A stretch of DNA of 17,861 bases. It comes from Gammaproteobacteria bacterium. GTDB lineage: Bacteria; Pseudomonadota; Gammaproteobacteria; S012-40. The DNA is taken from NCBI GenBank assembly GCA_015491615.1, contig WFVN01000238.1:1-17861 (forward strand), written 5' to 3'. The notes below the pieces were generated by a model. It was not told where the DNA came from. It saw nothing but the letters and a program-made list of their open reading frames with translations, and searched no databases. How positions within the stretch are numbered: position 1 is the stretch's first letter; the number at the start of each line of letters is the position of its first letter. Positions 1 to 7,647 of the stretch are shown piece after piece. The translations under genes were made by a program, and so were the position numbers.

Positions 1-996
1 GGGGAGACGGGCGTGACGGTGGGCCTCGGCTGGCGGGCCGGCGGCCACGGTGAGTCCGGGGTGGGCGCGGCGCAGGAGGGGCACGAGGCGGGGGTCGCTC
101 TGCCAGTGGACGGCGACGCCCGCCTGTCTGAGATCCATGAGGCCGGCGGCGAACTGGATCTCGTCACCCACCCCCTGTTCCGGCGTCACCCACAGGGGAC
201 GGGGATCGTGCGGACCGCGCCAGCGTGCATCGAGGGGCGGGGGCGGCGGGCGCACGCCGCAGCGGCTGCCCCAGGCGTAGTCGCGCCAGCCACGCGCCAG
301 GTCGCCCAGGCGCAGCCGCAGGAGGGCGCGGTTCCAACGCGCCTGCGGCAGGTCGGGGGCGAGGGCCAGGGCCCGTTCCAGGTGTTCGAGGGCGCCCGGA
401 AAGTCGCCCAGGTCCTGGGCCGCCAGGGCCAGTTGGGTCCACCAGCGCGGGTCACGGGAGAAGGGCTCGGGCTGGGCGTGGAGGAAGGCGAGGGCGGCCT
501 CGGCATGCCCCCCTTGGCGCAGGGCGTCGGCCAGGTTGAGGCGCGGCACCGGGTCGTTCGGGGCCAGGGCCACGGCCCGGCGCAGGGCGGCGAGGGCCCG
601 ATCGGGCCGGTCCGCCGCCAGATGCGCCAGTCCCAGGCCGTTCCAGGAGGCGGGCCGCTGCGGATCCCGCGCCAAGGCTTCGTCGAAGGCGGCGCCGGCG
701 GCATCGTGCCGCCCGGCGGCGAGGTACAACTCGCCCAGGAGGTGGTGGGCGGCGGGGTCATCGGGGCGCAGCCGGCAGGCCGTTTCCGCGGTGGCGATGG
801 CCGCCTCCCCTTGTCCCAGGCGTTGGTGGGCCACCGCCAGGGCGAGGTGCAAGGCGCCGTTGCTCGGGTGTACACCGGCCAGGTCCCGCAACAGGGGGAC
901 GGCCTCGGCCGCCCGCCCCGCCTCGATGAGGTGGTGAGCGTGGCGGAAACGAGCCTTAAGGGCATTCCCGGGTGTTTCGTGGGCTTCGCTGTTCAC
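1..996 (-). CDS. TPR-glycosyltransferase-like protein, partial (runs off left edge)
   Basis: Reading the minus strand from a GTG at 996 gives 332 codons open to the window edge, so the C-terminus is missing. The protein begins VNSEAHETPGNALKARF. Residues about 10-230 are tandem TPR helices with typical endings such as ALALAPDLPQARWNRALL. After the TPRs come GWRDYAWGSR and then PEQGVGDEIQF, which parallels AEQGLGDQIMF at the start of the glycosyltransferase domain of the neighbouring gene. The two are therefore paralogues, and this one probably also ends in a GT9-like glycosyltransferase domain. It lies 41 bp downstream of that gene on the same strand, so co-transcription is likely. A sigma-28-like promoter sits in the gap, but its predicted start site is almost at the GTG, so the start codon or the promoter is uncertain. 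The family use (glycosylation, often of surface proteins) is inferred. The long plus-strand frame over it is a shadow. Confidence 0.8.
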   Translation of the reverse strand, partial: MNSEAHETPGNALKARFRHAHHLIEAGRAAEAVPLLRDLAGVHPSNGALHLALAVAHQRLGQGEAAIATAETACRLRPDDPAAHHLLGELYLAAGRHDAAGAAFDEALARDPQRPASWNGLGLAHLAADRPDRALAALRRAVALAPNDPVPRLNLADALRQGGHAEAALAFLHAQPEPFSRDPRWWTQLALAAQDLGDFPGALEHLERALALAPDLPQARWNRALLRLRLGDLARGWRDYAWGSRCGVRPPPPPLDARWRGPHDPRPLWVTPEQGVGDEIQFAAGLMDLRQAGVAVHWQSDPRLVPLLRRAHPGLTVAAGPPAEAHRHARLP

Positions 997-1003
997 TCCC
1001 GCC

Positions 1004-1030
1004 CTATCGACGGGTAGCCACAGGGCTTGA
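1004..1030 (-). promoter_or_regulatory. Candidate sigma-28 (FliA) promoter before the partial TPR-glycosyltransferase gene
   Basis: On the minus strand TCAA (1030-1027), a 15-nt spacer and GTCGATAG (1011-1004) match the sigma-28 consensus TAAA-N15-GCCGATAA at three of four and six of eight positions. The -35 form and spacing equal those of the fliC promoter in this window. The -10 element ends 7 nt before the GTG at 996, which would give an almost leaderless message. Either translation starts that way or this is a chance match. Confidence 0.45.
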
Positions 1031-1037
1031 GGCGAGC

Positions 1038-2711
1038 TCAGGGGAGGCGGCGGGCGGCTTCTATGATCACCGTCCCCCAGTCACCGGGGCGGGATTGGCG
1101 CAGGAGACGCACGTTGGCGTACCAGGGGGTGGTCTCACCGGTGATGCCCCACCGCCAGCTAGGAACGGACGGCACCAGGACTAGGGCGCGTACGCCCAGG
1201 GCGCCGGCCAGATGGGCGGTGGCGTTGGCCACCCCCAGGTAGCCGTCGCAGGCGGCCAGTTGCGCGGCCAGTTCGTCCACCTTGTGGAAGGGGTCGCTCT
1301 CCGGCCAATGGTGCAGGGGGGTGTAGAAGCGCGAGGACACCAGGCGCCGCTCCGCCTCCGTGCCCTTGTATTGGAGATCGACGAAACGACAGTCGCCGCG
1401 GGCGAACACCGGCCCCCAGTCCGCCAAGGACAGGCTGCGCTTGTGGCGGTCCTCGCGGTTGCCACCGCGCCAGGAGAGGCCGATCACCGGGGCGCCGCCG
1501 AGGCCCTGGTGGCGCCGGCGCCAGAAGGCGACCCGTTCGGGGTCGGGGATGAGGTAGGGATGGCCGGGGAAGTCCTCCACGCGGCGCCGGAAGTGCAGGG
1601 GCAGGCTACCCAGAGGGAGAACGAAGTCCGCTGCCGGGCGGGGGCCGGTCCAGGGCTGGTCGGGGCGAACACCGTGCACGTGCACGCCGGGGAAAGAGCG
1701 CGCGACCAAGGGGGCGAGGCGGGGGTCGCATTCCAGGTGGATCTGTGCCTGCGGGCCGGCTCTTCGCAGCAGATCCGGCAGGCAGCCGAGGAACATGATC
1801 TGGTCGCCGAGACCCTGTTCCGCCAGGAGGAGGAGTCGTTTGCCGCCGAGGGGCTCGCCGCACCAACGGCGGATGGGCAGGGTGCGCGGCGTCCGTTCGC
1901 CGGCTTCCAGTCCGGCTTCGTAGTCGGCCCAGCCACGGGCGTAGCGTCCCAGGGTGAGGAGGGTGAGGCTGCGGGTCCAGCGCGCCTGCGGGTCGTGGGG
2001 GTGGCGCGCCACCCAGGCGTCGAGGAGGTCCAGGGCGCCCTCCAGGTCGCCTAGCTCGTGGCGGGTGAGGGCCAGGTTGATGAGGAGACGGGCGTCTCCC
2101 GGGGCACGCTGGAATCCCCGTTCCAGGCAGGCCCGGGATTCCTCCAGCCGCCCGAGGCGGCGCAGGGTGATGCCCAGGTTGTTGAGAGTCTGGGGGTGGT
2201 CGGGGGCCAGGGCAAGGGCGCGGCGGAGCAGGGATTCGGCCTCCTCGTACTGCTCCCGTTCCTTGAGGAGGGCGCCCAGGTTGGTGAGGCTCGGGCGATA
2301 GTCGGGTGCCAGGGCGAGGGCGCGGCGCCAGAGGGCTTCGGCCTCGTCTTCCTCGCCCAGCTCCAGGTGCAGGCGGGCGAGGAGGTCCAGGTGGCCCGGA
2401 TCGCCGGGGCGTAAGCGACAGGCCTGCTCCAGGTGCGTTCGGGCCGCCTCCAGGTCGCCGGTCTGGCGCAGCAGGTCGCCCAGGTAGGCATGGGCGCGGT
2501 CGTCCGTGGGGTCGAGGTTCAGGGCGCGCTCGTAGGCCTGTCGGGCGCCCGTGAAATCACCCAGGCGTTCGCGGCACAGGGCCAGGTCCCGCCATACGCC
2601 AGGCGAGCGGGGAGTGGTTGCGGCGGCTCGCTCCAGATGCGGGAGGGCGGCGCGCAGGTCGCCGCGCTGCGCCAGGGCGAGGCCGGTGTGGTGGGGGTCG
2701 GGGGGACGCAT
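1038..2711 (-). CDS. TPR protein with C-terminal GT9-like glycosyltransferase domain
   Basis: The 557-residue product starts MRPPDPHHTGLALAQRG. About seven to eight TPR units fill residues 8-265 (for example LNNLGITLRRLGRLEESRACL). A Rossmann-like glycosyltransferase region follows, with AEQGLGDQIMFLGCLPDLLRR near residue 300. Further on are SLSLADWGPVFARGDCRFVDLQ and the C-terminal signature GVANATAHLAGALGVRALVL...WRWG, typical of TPR proteins with a heptosyltransferase (GT9) type domain. By family it would transfer sugar from an activated donor, with the TPRs holding the acceptor. Its position divergent from fliC suggests flagellin as acceptor (inference). The frame stays open to an ATG at 2807 (589 residues), but that extension would overlap the fliC promoter and has an un-TPR-like sequence, so 2711 is preferred. 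No clear Shine-Dalgarno precedes either start. Confidence 0.85.
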   Translation of the reverse strand: MRPPDPHHTGLALAQRGDLRAALPHLERAAATTPRSPGVWRDLALCRERLGDFTGARQAYERALNLDPTDDRAHAYLGDLLRQTGDLEAARTHLEQACRLRPGDPGHLDLLARLHLELGEEDEAEALWRRALALAPDYRPSLTNLGALLKEREQYEEAESLLRRALALAPDHPQTLNNLGITLRRLGRLEESRACLERGFQRAPGDARLLINLALTRHELGDLEGALDLLDAWVARHPHDPQARWTRSLTLLTLGRYARGWADYEAGLEAGERTPRTLPIRRWCGEPLGGKRLLLLAEQGLGDQIMFLGCLPDLLRRAGPQAQIHLECDPRLAPLVARSFPGVHVHGVRPDQPWTGPRPAADFVLPLGSLPLHFRRRVEDFPGHPYLIPDPERVAFWRRRHQGLGGAPVIGLSWRGGNREDRHKRSLSLADWGPVFARGDCRFVDLQYKGTEAERRLVSSRFYTPLHHWPESDPFHKVDELAAQLAACDGYLGVANATAHLAGALGVRALVLVPSVPSWRWGITGETTPWYANVRLLRQSRPGDWGTVIIEAARRLP

Positions 2712-2739
2712 ATCAGCGATGAAGCAATTTATCTGCCGC

Positions 2740-2766
2740 TCAAGCTCAATGAGGCGGGGACGATAA
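2740..2766 (+). promoter_or_regulatory. Sigma-28 (FliA) promoter of fliC
   Basis: TCAA (2740-2743), 15-nt spacer, then GACGATAA (2759-2766) match TAAA-N15-GCCGATAA at three of four and seven of eight positions. It lies about 95 bp upstream of the fliC ATG, leaving an untranslated leader of roughly 85 nt. Flagellin genes are standard FliA targets. Confidence 0.75.
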
Positions 2767-2859
2767 AGAGGCTGGGAGCGGTGAATGCCTGCCGCCCGGC
2801 AAGGCATATCCGCTAGGAAAAACGAGCCGGGTGACCGGTTGATCTTGGAGGTCTAGAAA

Positions 2860-4302
2860 ATGCCTCAGGTAATCGCAACCAATGTGATGTCGCTGAACGC
2901 GCAGCGCAATTTGAACAAGTCGCAAGGGGCGTTGCAGACATCTTTGCAGCGTTTGTCGTCGGGTTTGCGCATCAACAGCGCCAAGGACGACGCGGCGGGT
3001 CTGGCGATTTCGGAGCGCTTCACGGCGCAGATCCGTGGTTTGACGGTAGCGGCGCGCAATGCCAACGACGGTATCTCGCTGGCGCAGGTGGCGGAGGGTG
3101 CGCTGAACGAAGTGGGCAACATCCTGCAGCGTATCCGCGAACTGGCGGTGCAGTCGGCGAACGCCACCAACTCGCGTTCGGACCGTCAGGCGCTGCAGGC
3201 AGAGGTGTCGCAGTTGACGGCGGAGCTGGACCGCATCGCCAAGTCGGCGGAGTTCAACGGAACGAAGATCCTGGACGGGACGTTCGGCACCGCTTTGTTC
3301 CAGGTGGGCGCGAACGCCAACGAGACGATCGTTGCCACCACGGCCAACTTCAAGACGCAGCAGTATGGCGACTATAGAATCGTCGGTAACGACACGCGCG
3401 TGAACGGAGATATTGTAACGAACACGGGCGCCAGCATAAGCATCTCTGGTCCTCAGGGTTCTGCGTCCATCTCCGTCGCTGGGGGTGACTCTGCCAAGGA
3501 TATTGCGGCCTCCGTGAACCTGAAGACCGACGAAACCGGCGTGACCGCATCCGCGAAGACGGAAATCACGTTGTCCTTCGGTGGTTCCGGTGCGTACCGG
3601 TTTACTTTGCAGGGAGAAAACAGCTCCGCGGTCGAGGTGGGGTTCAATATTTCCAGCGCCACCGGCGTGGAAGCGCTCAACCAGGCCGCGTCGGCATTCA
3701 ATGACTTCCAGGCGAAAACGGGGATCGTCGCTTCCGTCAAGGAAGATGGAACGGGCATCGTGCTGACCAGTTATTCAGGGGAAGACATCAACCTACAGGA
3801 CACCACCTTTACCAATGCGGGAGACGTTTCCGTTTCTGCCGGTGGTGTTTCGGTCACTTTGGCGGCCGATAACATCGTGGAGACCGCCTATGCCCGTGGG
3901 CAGGTCACGTTCGATTCGGAAAAGGCCTTCGTGGCCACGGGTACTGCCAACGAAGTCTTGTCTCTGGCCTCCGAGGCATCGGTGTTGCAGAAGGTGGCCG
4001 ATCTGGACATTTCCACCGTCGACGGAGCCAACCTGGCGCTATCTATCGTCGATGCGGCCATCTCGCAGGTGAGCACGCAGCGGGCGAAGTTCGGCGCCTT
4101 GCAGAGTCGTTTCCAGTCCACCATCTCCAACCTGGAGACCTCGGTGGAGAACCTGTCGGCGGCCCGTTCGCGTATCCGTGACGCGGACTTCGCGGTGGAG
4201 ACGGCAGAGCTCACCCGCACGCAGATCCTGCAGCAGGCGGGCACGGCCATGCTGGCCCAGGCCAACGCCCTGCCGCAGAACGTCCTCAGCCTGCTCGGCT
4301 AA
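2860..4302 (+). CDS. fliC: Flagellin (flagellar filament protein)
   Basis: This 480-residue protein is the filament subunit, exported by the flagellar type III apparatus and polymerised under the FliD cap. The N-terminal D0/D1 part is canonical: MPQVIATNVMSLNAQRNLNK, LQRLSSGLRINSAKDDAAGL and ANDGISLAQVAEGAL. So is the C-terminal D1/D0 part: SRIRDADFAVETAELTRTQI and QQAGTAMLAQANALPQNVL. The central variable region (residues about 165-365) is beta-rich, contains a flagellin IN-like segment (SASISVAGGDSAKDIAASVN) and would be surface exposed. It has many Ser and Thr residues, which could serve as O-glycosylation sites (inference). GGAGG lies nine bases before the ATG. A sigma-28 promoter precedes it and a hairpin follows it. 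Codon use in the central region is looser than at the conserved ends, as is common for flagellins. Confidence 0.97.
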   Translation: MPQVIATNVMSLNAQRNLNKSQGALQTSLQRLSSGLRINSAKDDAAGLAISERFTAQIRGLTVAARNANDGISLAQVAEGALNEVGNILQRIRELAVQSANATNSRSDRQALQAEVSQLTAELDRIAKSAEFNGTKILDGTFGTALFQVGANANETIVATTANFKTQQYGDYRIVGNDTRVNGDIVTNTGASISISGPQGSASISVAGGDSAKDIAASVNLKTDETGVTASAKTEITLSFGGSGAYRFTLQGENSSAVEVGFNISSATGVEALNQAASAFNDFQAKTGIVASVKEDGTGIVLTSYSGEDINLQDTTFTNAGDVSVSAGGVSVTLAADNIVETAYARGQVTFDSEKAFVATGTANEVLSLASEASVLQKVADLDISTVDGANLALSIVDAAISQVSTQRAKFGALQSRFQSTISNLETSVENLSAARSRIRDADFAVETAELTRTQILQQAGTAMLAQANALPQNVLSLLG

Positions 4303-4313
4303 GTCGGGGGCAC

Positions 4314-4340
4314 GGGGTGGCCCGCGGGCCACCCCCTTTC
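4314..4340 (+). terminator. Terminator-like palindrome after fliC
   Basis: A perfect 22-nt GC-rich palindrome at 4314-4335 (GGGGTGGCCC arms around a GC centre) starts 11 nt after the fliC stop and is followed by a short CTTTCT tract. It can stop or attenuate transcription between the abundant fliC message and flaG. The T-run is poor, so termination may be partial, or the hairpin may mainly protect the fliC 3' end. Confidence 0.55.
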
Positions 4341-4361
4341 TCCGTCCAGGAGGTGGAACCC

Positions 4362-4724
4362 ATGGCTGCAGACATTAAGGCCGTCGAAACCAGCCCAATC
4401 GCCCAAGCGTTGCGGGAAGCGATGCAGCCGCGCGTCCCTGCCCCTGGCGCGGCACCGGCGAACGTACCGTCCGCGAACGGCGGCAACGACGCGCCACAGA
4501 CGGCCGACGTGGAGCGTTTGGTCGAACGGCTGCGCGACTACGTCCAATCCATGGATCGGGAAGTCCAGTTCACCATCGACAAGGAAAGCGGCTACACGGT
4601 CATCAAGGTGGTCGATCCGGTGAATCAGAAGGTGATCCGTCAGATTCCCGCCGAAGTGACGTTGCGCTTGGCCCGCCATCTGGAAAAAAGCGCGCAGGGG
4701 CTGTTGTTCGCCGACAAGGCCTGA
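4362..4724 (+). CDS. flaG: FlaG family protein
   Basis: The 120-residue product starts MAADIKAVETSPIAQALREA. The first 50 residues are a low-complexity Pro/Ala linker. Residues about 50-118 carry the FlaG core: VERLRDYVQSMDREVQFTID, then GYTVIKVVDPVNQKVIRQIP and a final helix. FlaG proteins affect filament length in polar flagellates, and the gene typically sits between flagellin and fliD, as here. AGGAGGTG just before the ATG at 4362 decides this start over an upstream in-frame ATG at 4317 that falls inside the fliC terminator. It may be reached by read-through from fliC. Confidence 0.9.
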   Translation: MAADIKAVETSPIAQALREAMQPRVPAPGAAPANVPSANGGNDAPQTADVERLVERLRDYVQSMDREVQFTIDKESGYTVIKVVDPVNQKVIRQIPAEVTLRLARHLEKSAQGLLFADKA

Positions 4725-4731
4725 GCGTTCA

Positions 4732-4748
4732 TTGGCATTGGCTTTGCT
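4732..4748 (+). promoter_or_regulatory. Sigma-54 (RpoN) promoter upstream of fliD
   Basis: TTGGCATTGGCTTTGCT matches the -24/-12 consensus YTGGCAC-N5-TTGCW. It has the invariant GG (4734-4735) and GC (4746-4747) separated by exactly 10 nt. It lies in the flaG-fliD gap, 52 bp before the fliD ATG. RpoN with a FleQ/FlrA-type activator drives fliD in several polar flagellates, so the match is biologically sensible. Confidence 0.7.
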
Positions 4749-4799
4749 TGAAAGGGCCGGCCGGGTTTCACGCCCCATCGGTGTCACCAGGAGGTCGTC

Positions 4800-6827
4800 A
4801 TGGCTAACGTTTCATCCCTTGGTGTCGGGTCCGGCATCGACATCCAGAGCCTGGTCCAACAGTTGGTCCAGGCGGAAGCGCTCGGTCCTACCGCCCGCTA
4901 TGACCGCAAGGAAGCCGAATACCAGGCGCAGCTCTCCAGCCTGGGTACCATCAAGTCCGCCATGGCGGATTTCCGTGCCTCCTACCTGGATCTCAAACTG
5001 CAGTCCACTTTCAACACCTATACCGCCAGTTCGTCCGATACGGACATCTTCACCGCCAGCGCCGAAAACGGGGCGGCCACCGGTACCCAGACGGTGGAGG
5101 TGACGCAGTTGGCCCAGGCCCAATCCCTGGCCTCCGGTACCATCACCGATCTTTCACAAGTGTTGGGGACCGGTACTCTGACCTTCGAATTCGGTACCTA
5201 CGACAGTGGCGCCAACACCTTCACTCCCAACGCCGCCAAACCGGCGCAGACGGTGACCATCACCGACGGCACTCTGCAGGGCATCCGCGACGCGGTGAAC
5301 GAGGCGGACATCGGCGTCACCGCCAGCATCATCAATGATGGTACCGGTTACCGACTGGTGTTCCAGTCCGAGAGCGGGGCGGAGAACGGGATGCGTATCA
5401 CCGTCGCCGACGACGACGGCACGAACACCGACACCGCCGGCCTCTCGCAACTGGCCTACGATCCCACCGCTGCCAGCGGTTCGGGCAAGAATCTCACCGA
5501 GACCATCGCCGCCCAAGACGCGCAACTGCGCATCAATGGCATCAACATCACCAGTTCCACCAATACCATCACCGATGCCATCGAAAACGTCACCCTGGAA
5601 CTCAAGTCCGCCGCGGTAGGAAAGATCAACACCCTCACCATCTCGCGCGACACCGGCAAGGTGCCGGAGGCGGTACAGTCCTTCGTGGATGCCTACAACA
5701 GCCTCATCGAATCCATTAACGCCGCTACTTCCTACGATTTCGAGACCGGCGAGGCGGGCGTGCTCATCGGCGATCCCACCTTGCGCGGTTTCGTCTCCCA
5801 ACTACGCCAGACCATCGGTACCACGGTAGGCGATTTCAGCACCTCCTACAATTCTTTTGCTTCGGTAGGTATCACCAGTGCCGCCGACGGTAGTCTCACT
5901 TTCGATGAAAGCAAGCTCAAAGCCGCCCTGGAGGATAAGCCGGACGAGGTCATGCGGTTGTTCATGGGTGGATCGGCCGAGCCGCCGGATGCCTACATCC
6001 GTTACCAGAACATCCCCGCCGACCTGGATCCGGGGCGTATTCCCATCGAGATCACTCAGTTGGCTAGCCAGGGGAATTACGTGGGTGCCGCCGCCGGCGC
6101 GGCTCCTGGGTTCGACCTCTCGACCGGTACCTACACCCTGCAGGTGGAGGTGGACGGCGTACAGAGCGCCAGCCTCACCCTCGCCGCCAACAACTACGGT
6201 TCCGGGGATGCCGTGGCCGCCGCTTTGCAGTCTCTCATCAACAACGACGGCAATCTGGCCAGTAACGGCAAGGGGGTGGTGGTGAGCTGGGACGCCACCG
6301 CCGGGAATTTCACCATCCGGTCCAACAGCTACGGCAGTGCCAGTAGAGTGCAGATCGTCGCCGCTTCCACCGATATGTCAGCCAACCTCGGGATTGGCAC
6401 CGCTATCGGTACCGCCACCAACGGTGTGGACGTGGCCGGTACCATCGGCGGCGGCCCGGCCACCGGCGCCGGGCGCGTTCTCAGCGGTACCGATCTTTAC
6501 GATGGCATGGAACTTGAAATTACCGGTGGGTCCTTGGGTTATCGTGGCGCCATCACCATCGAAGAAGGGGTGTTGACCCGCCTGGACAGTCTGCTGGATA
6601 GCTATCTGGACAGCGGCGGGCTGTTGGAGAACAAGACGGACGGTCTCAATGAGGCCATCGACGGCATCAACGCGCAGCGGGCCGACCTGGCGGATTACCT
6701 CGATCAATTGGAGCAGCGTTATTTGACCAAGTTCAGTGCCATGGACGTCCTCGTGGCACAGCTCAATGCCACCAGCACCTATCTGGCGCAACAGTTGAGT
6801 GCACTGACGCTAAACAAAAACAAGTGA
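4800..6827 (+). CDS. fliD: Flagellar filament cap protein FliD (HAP2)
   Basis: This 675-residue protein forms the cap at the filament tip and assists flagellin folding and insertion. The N-terminal FliD_N region is clear: VSSLGVGSGIDIQSLVQQLV, then a coiled-coil segment with TARYDRKEAEYQAQLSSLGT. Residues about 150-200 hold a flagellin IN-type motif (GTLQGIRDAVNEADIGVTAS). The FliD_C part includes ESINAATSYDFETGEAGVLI, and the C-terminal helix ends RYLTKFSAMDVLVAQLNATS. It is clearly longer than the enteric protein (about 470 residues). The extra length is mainly a beta-rich insertion around residues 390-560 (GTYTLQVEVDGVQSASLTL), probably an exposed cap domain. AGGAGGT precedes the ATG. A sigma-54 promoter lies upstream and fliS follows. 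Confidence 0.96.
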   Translation: MANVSSLGVGSGIDIQSLVQQLVQAEALGPTARYDRKEAEYQAQLSSLGTIKSAMADFRASYLDLKLQSTFNTYTASSSDTDIFTASAENGAATGTQTVEVTQLAQAQSLASGTITDLSQVLGTGTLTFEFGTYDSGANTFTPNAAKPAQTVTITDGTLQGIRDAVNEADIGVTASIINDGTGYRLVFQSESGAENGMRITVADDDGTNTDTAGLSQLAYDPTAASGSGKNLTETIAAQDAQLRINGINITSSTNTITDAIENVTLELKSAAVGKINTLTISRDTGKVPEAVQSFVDAYNSLIESINAATSYDFETGEAGVLIGDPTLRGFVSQLRQTIGTTVGDFSTSYNSFASVGITSAADGSLTFDESKLKAALEDKPDEVMRLFMGGSAEPPDAYIRYQNIPADLDPGRIPIEITQLASQGNYVGAAAGAAPGFDLSTGTYTLQVEVDGVQSASLTLAANNYGSGDAVAAALQSLINNDGNLASNGKGVVVSWDATAGNFTIRSNSYGSASRVQIVAASTDMSANLGIGTAIGTATNGVDVAGTIGGGPATGAGRVLSGTDLYDGMELEITGGSLGYRGAITIEEGVLTRLDSLLDSYLDSGGLLENKTDGLNEAIDGINAQRADLADYLDQLEQRYLTKFSAMDVLVAQLNATSTYLAQQLSALTLNKNK

Positions 6828-6838
6828 CGCGTCGATAG
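6811..6838 (+). promoter_or_regulatory. Possible weak sigma-28 promoter before fliS
   Basis: TAAA (6811-6814), 16 nt, then GTCGATAG (6831-6838) resembles the sigma-28 consensus, with one base too many in the spacer. It overlaps the end of fliD and lies 46 bp before fliS. The same CGTCGATAGGG block occurs on the minus strand before the partial TPR-glycosyltransferase gene. It may be fortuitous, since fliS can also be transcribed from the fliD promoter. Confidence 0.3.
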
Positions 6839-6883
6839 GGTAAACGAACGAGACATGCGCACAGGCACTGTAAGGAGCCATCC

Positions 6884-7336
6884 ATGACTACGACCACGCC
6901 CCGAGACGCCATCCAGGCCTATGGCAAGGTGAGCACCCACTCACAGGCCGCCTACGCCAGCCCCCATCGCCTGATTCAAATGCTCATGGAAGGGGCGCTG
7001 GACAAGCTGGCGGTGGCCCGTGGGCACATGGAGCGTGGGGAAGTGGCTCAAAAGGGCAACTACATCAGTTGGGCCATCTCCATCATCGAGGGGTTGCGTA
7101 TTTCCTTGGACCCTCGGGCGGGGGGCGAGATCGCCGCCAACCTGGAAGCCCTCTACGACTACATGGAGCGGCGCCTGGTGGAGGCCAACGCCAACAACGA
7201 TCTGGCCATCCTGGACGAAGTGGCCGGCCTGCTCGGAAAGATCAAGGATGCCTGGGACCAGATCCCCGAGGACGTCCGTAGCGAGTACGCCGCCACCGTG
7301 CGGCCCGAGCCCGCGGGCGTCCAAGGTAGCCTCTGA
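6884..7336 (+). CDS. fliS: Flagellin export chaperone FliS
   Basis: The 150-residue product is a cytosolic helical chaperone that binds the flagellin C-terminus and prevents premature polymerisation. Family features are the N-terminal AIQAYGKVSTHSQAAYASPH, LIQMLMEGALDKLAVARGHM and the helix with GNYISWAISIIEGLRISLD, followed by AANLEALYDYMERRLVEAN. TAAGGAG lies 6 nt before the ATG. The length fits the family, with a slightly longer Pro-rich tail. A fliT-like gene follows 10 bp after the stop. Confidence 0.95.
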   Translation: MTTTTPRDAIQAYGKVSTHSQAAYASPHRLIQMLMEGALDKLAVARGHMERGEVAQKGNYISWAISIIEGLRISLDPRAGGEIAANLEALYDYMERRLVEANANNDLAILDEVAGLLGKIKDAWDQIPEDVRSEYAATVRPEPAGVQGSL

Positions 7337-7346
7337 GGACGCCGCC

Positions 7347-7643
7347 GTGCCCCTTACCTCCCTGCAAGAGGCGCAGCGCCTCACCGAGGCCATGCTGCGT
7401 CTGGCCAAGGAAGGCGAGTGGGACGACGTGCCCGAGTTAGAGAAGGCCCGCCAGAGTTGCCTCGCCGGCTTGCAACTGGCGGGCTTGGACGAGGCCGCGG
7501 AGCAGGCCGCCATCGACCTGCTGCGTGCCATTCAGGCGATGAACCGCGAACTCGTCGATCTCTCCGAACAGGAACGCAGCCGGGTGCGCGAGGCCCTCCT
7601 CTCCCTGCGCAAGGGCGACCGCGCCCGGCGCGCCTACCGCTGA
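7347..7643 (+). CDS. fliT: FliT-like flagellar chaperone
   Basis: The short 98-residue all-helical protein starts VPLTSLQEAQRLTEAMLRLA with a GTG codon. GAGGA at 7335-7339 gives good spacing. Helices with EGEWDDVPELEKARQSCLAG and LLRAIQAMNRELVDLSEQE match the general pattern of FliT proteins, which bind FliD for export. The assignment rests mostly on position directly after fliS and on size, since FliT diverges strongly. The frame is open far upstream inside fliS, but ATG starts there would overlap fliS deeply. The stop is 4 bp from the stop of the convergent sulfotransferase gene. Confidence 0.75.
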   Translation: MPLTSLQEAQRLTEAMLRLAKEGEWDDVPELEKARQSCLAGLQLAGLDEAAEQAAIDLLRAIQAMNRELVDLSEQERSRVREALLSLRKGDRARRAYR

Positions 7644-7647
7644 AGAT

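Noticed and set aside
13..1017. Long plus-strand open frame (334 codons)
   Set aside because: It is a Gly/Gln/Val-rich shadow of the minus-strand TPR gene, whose translation is clearly TPR-like and runs off the window edge.
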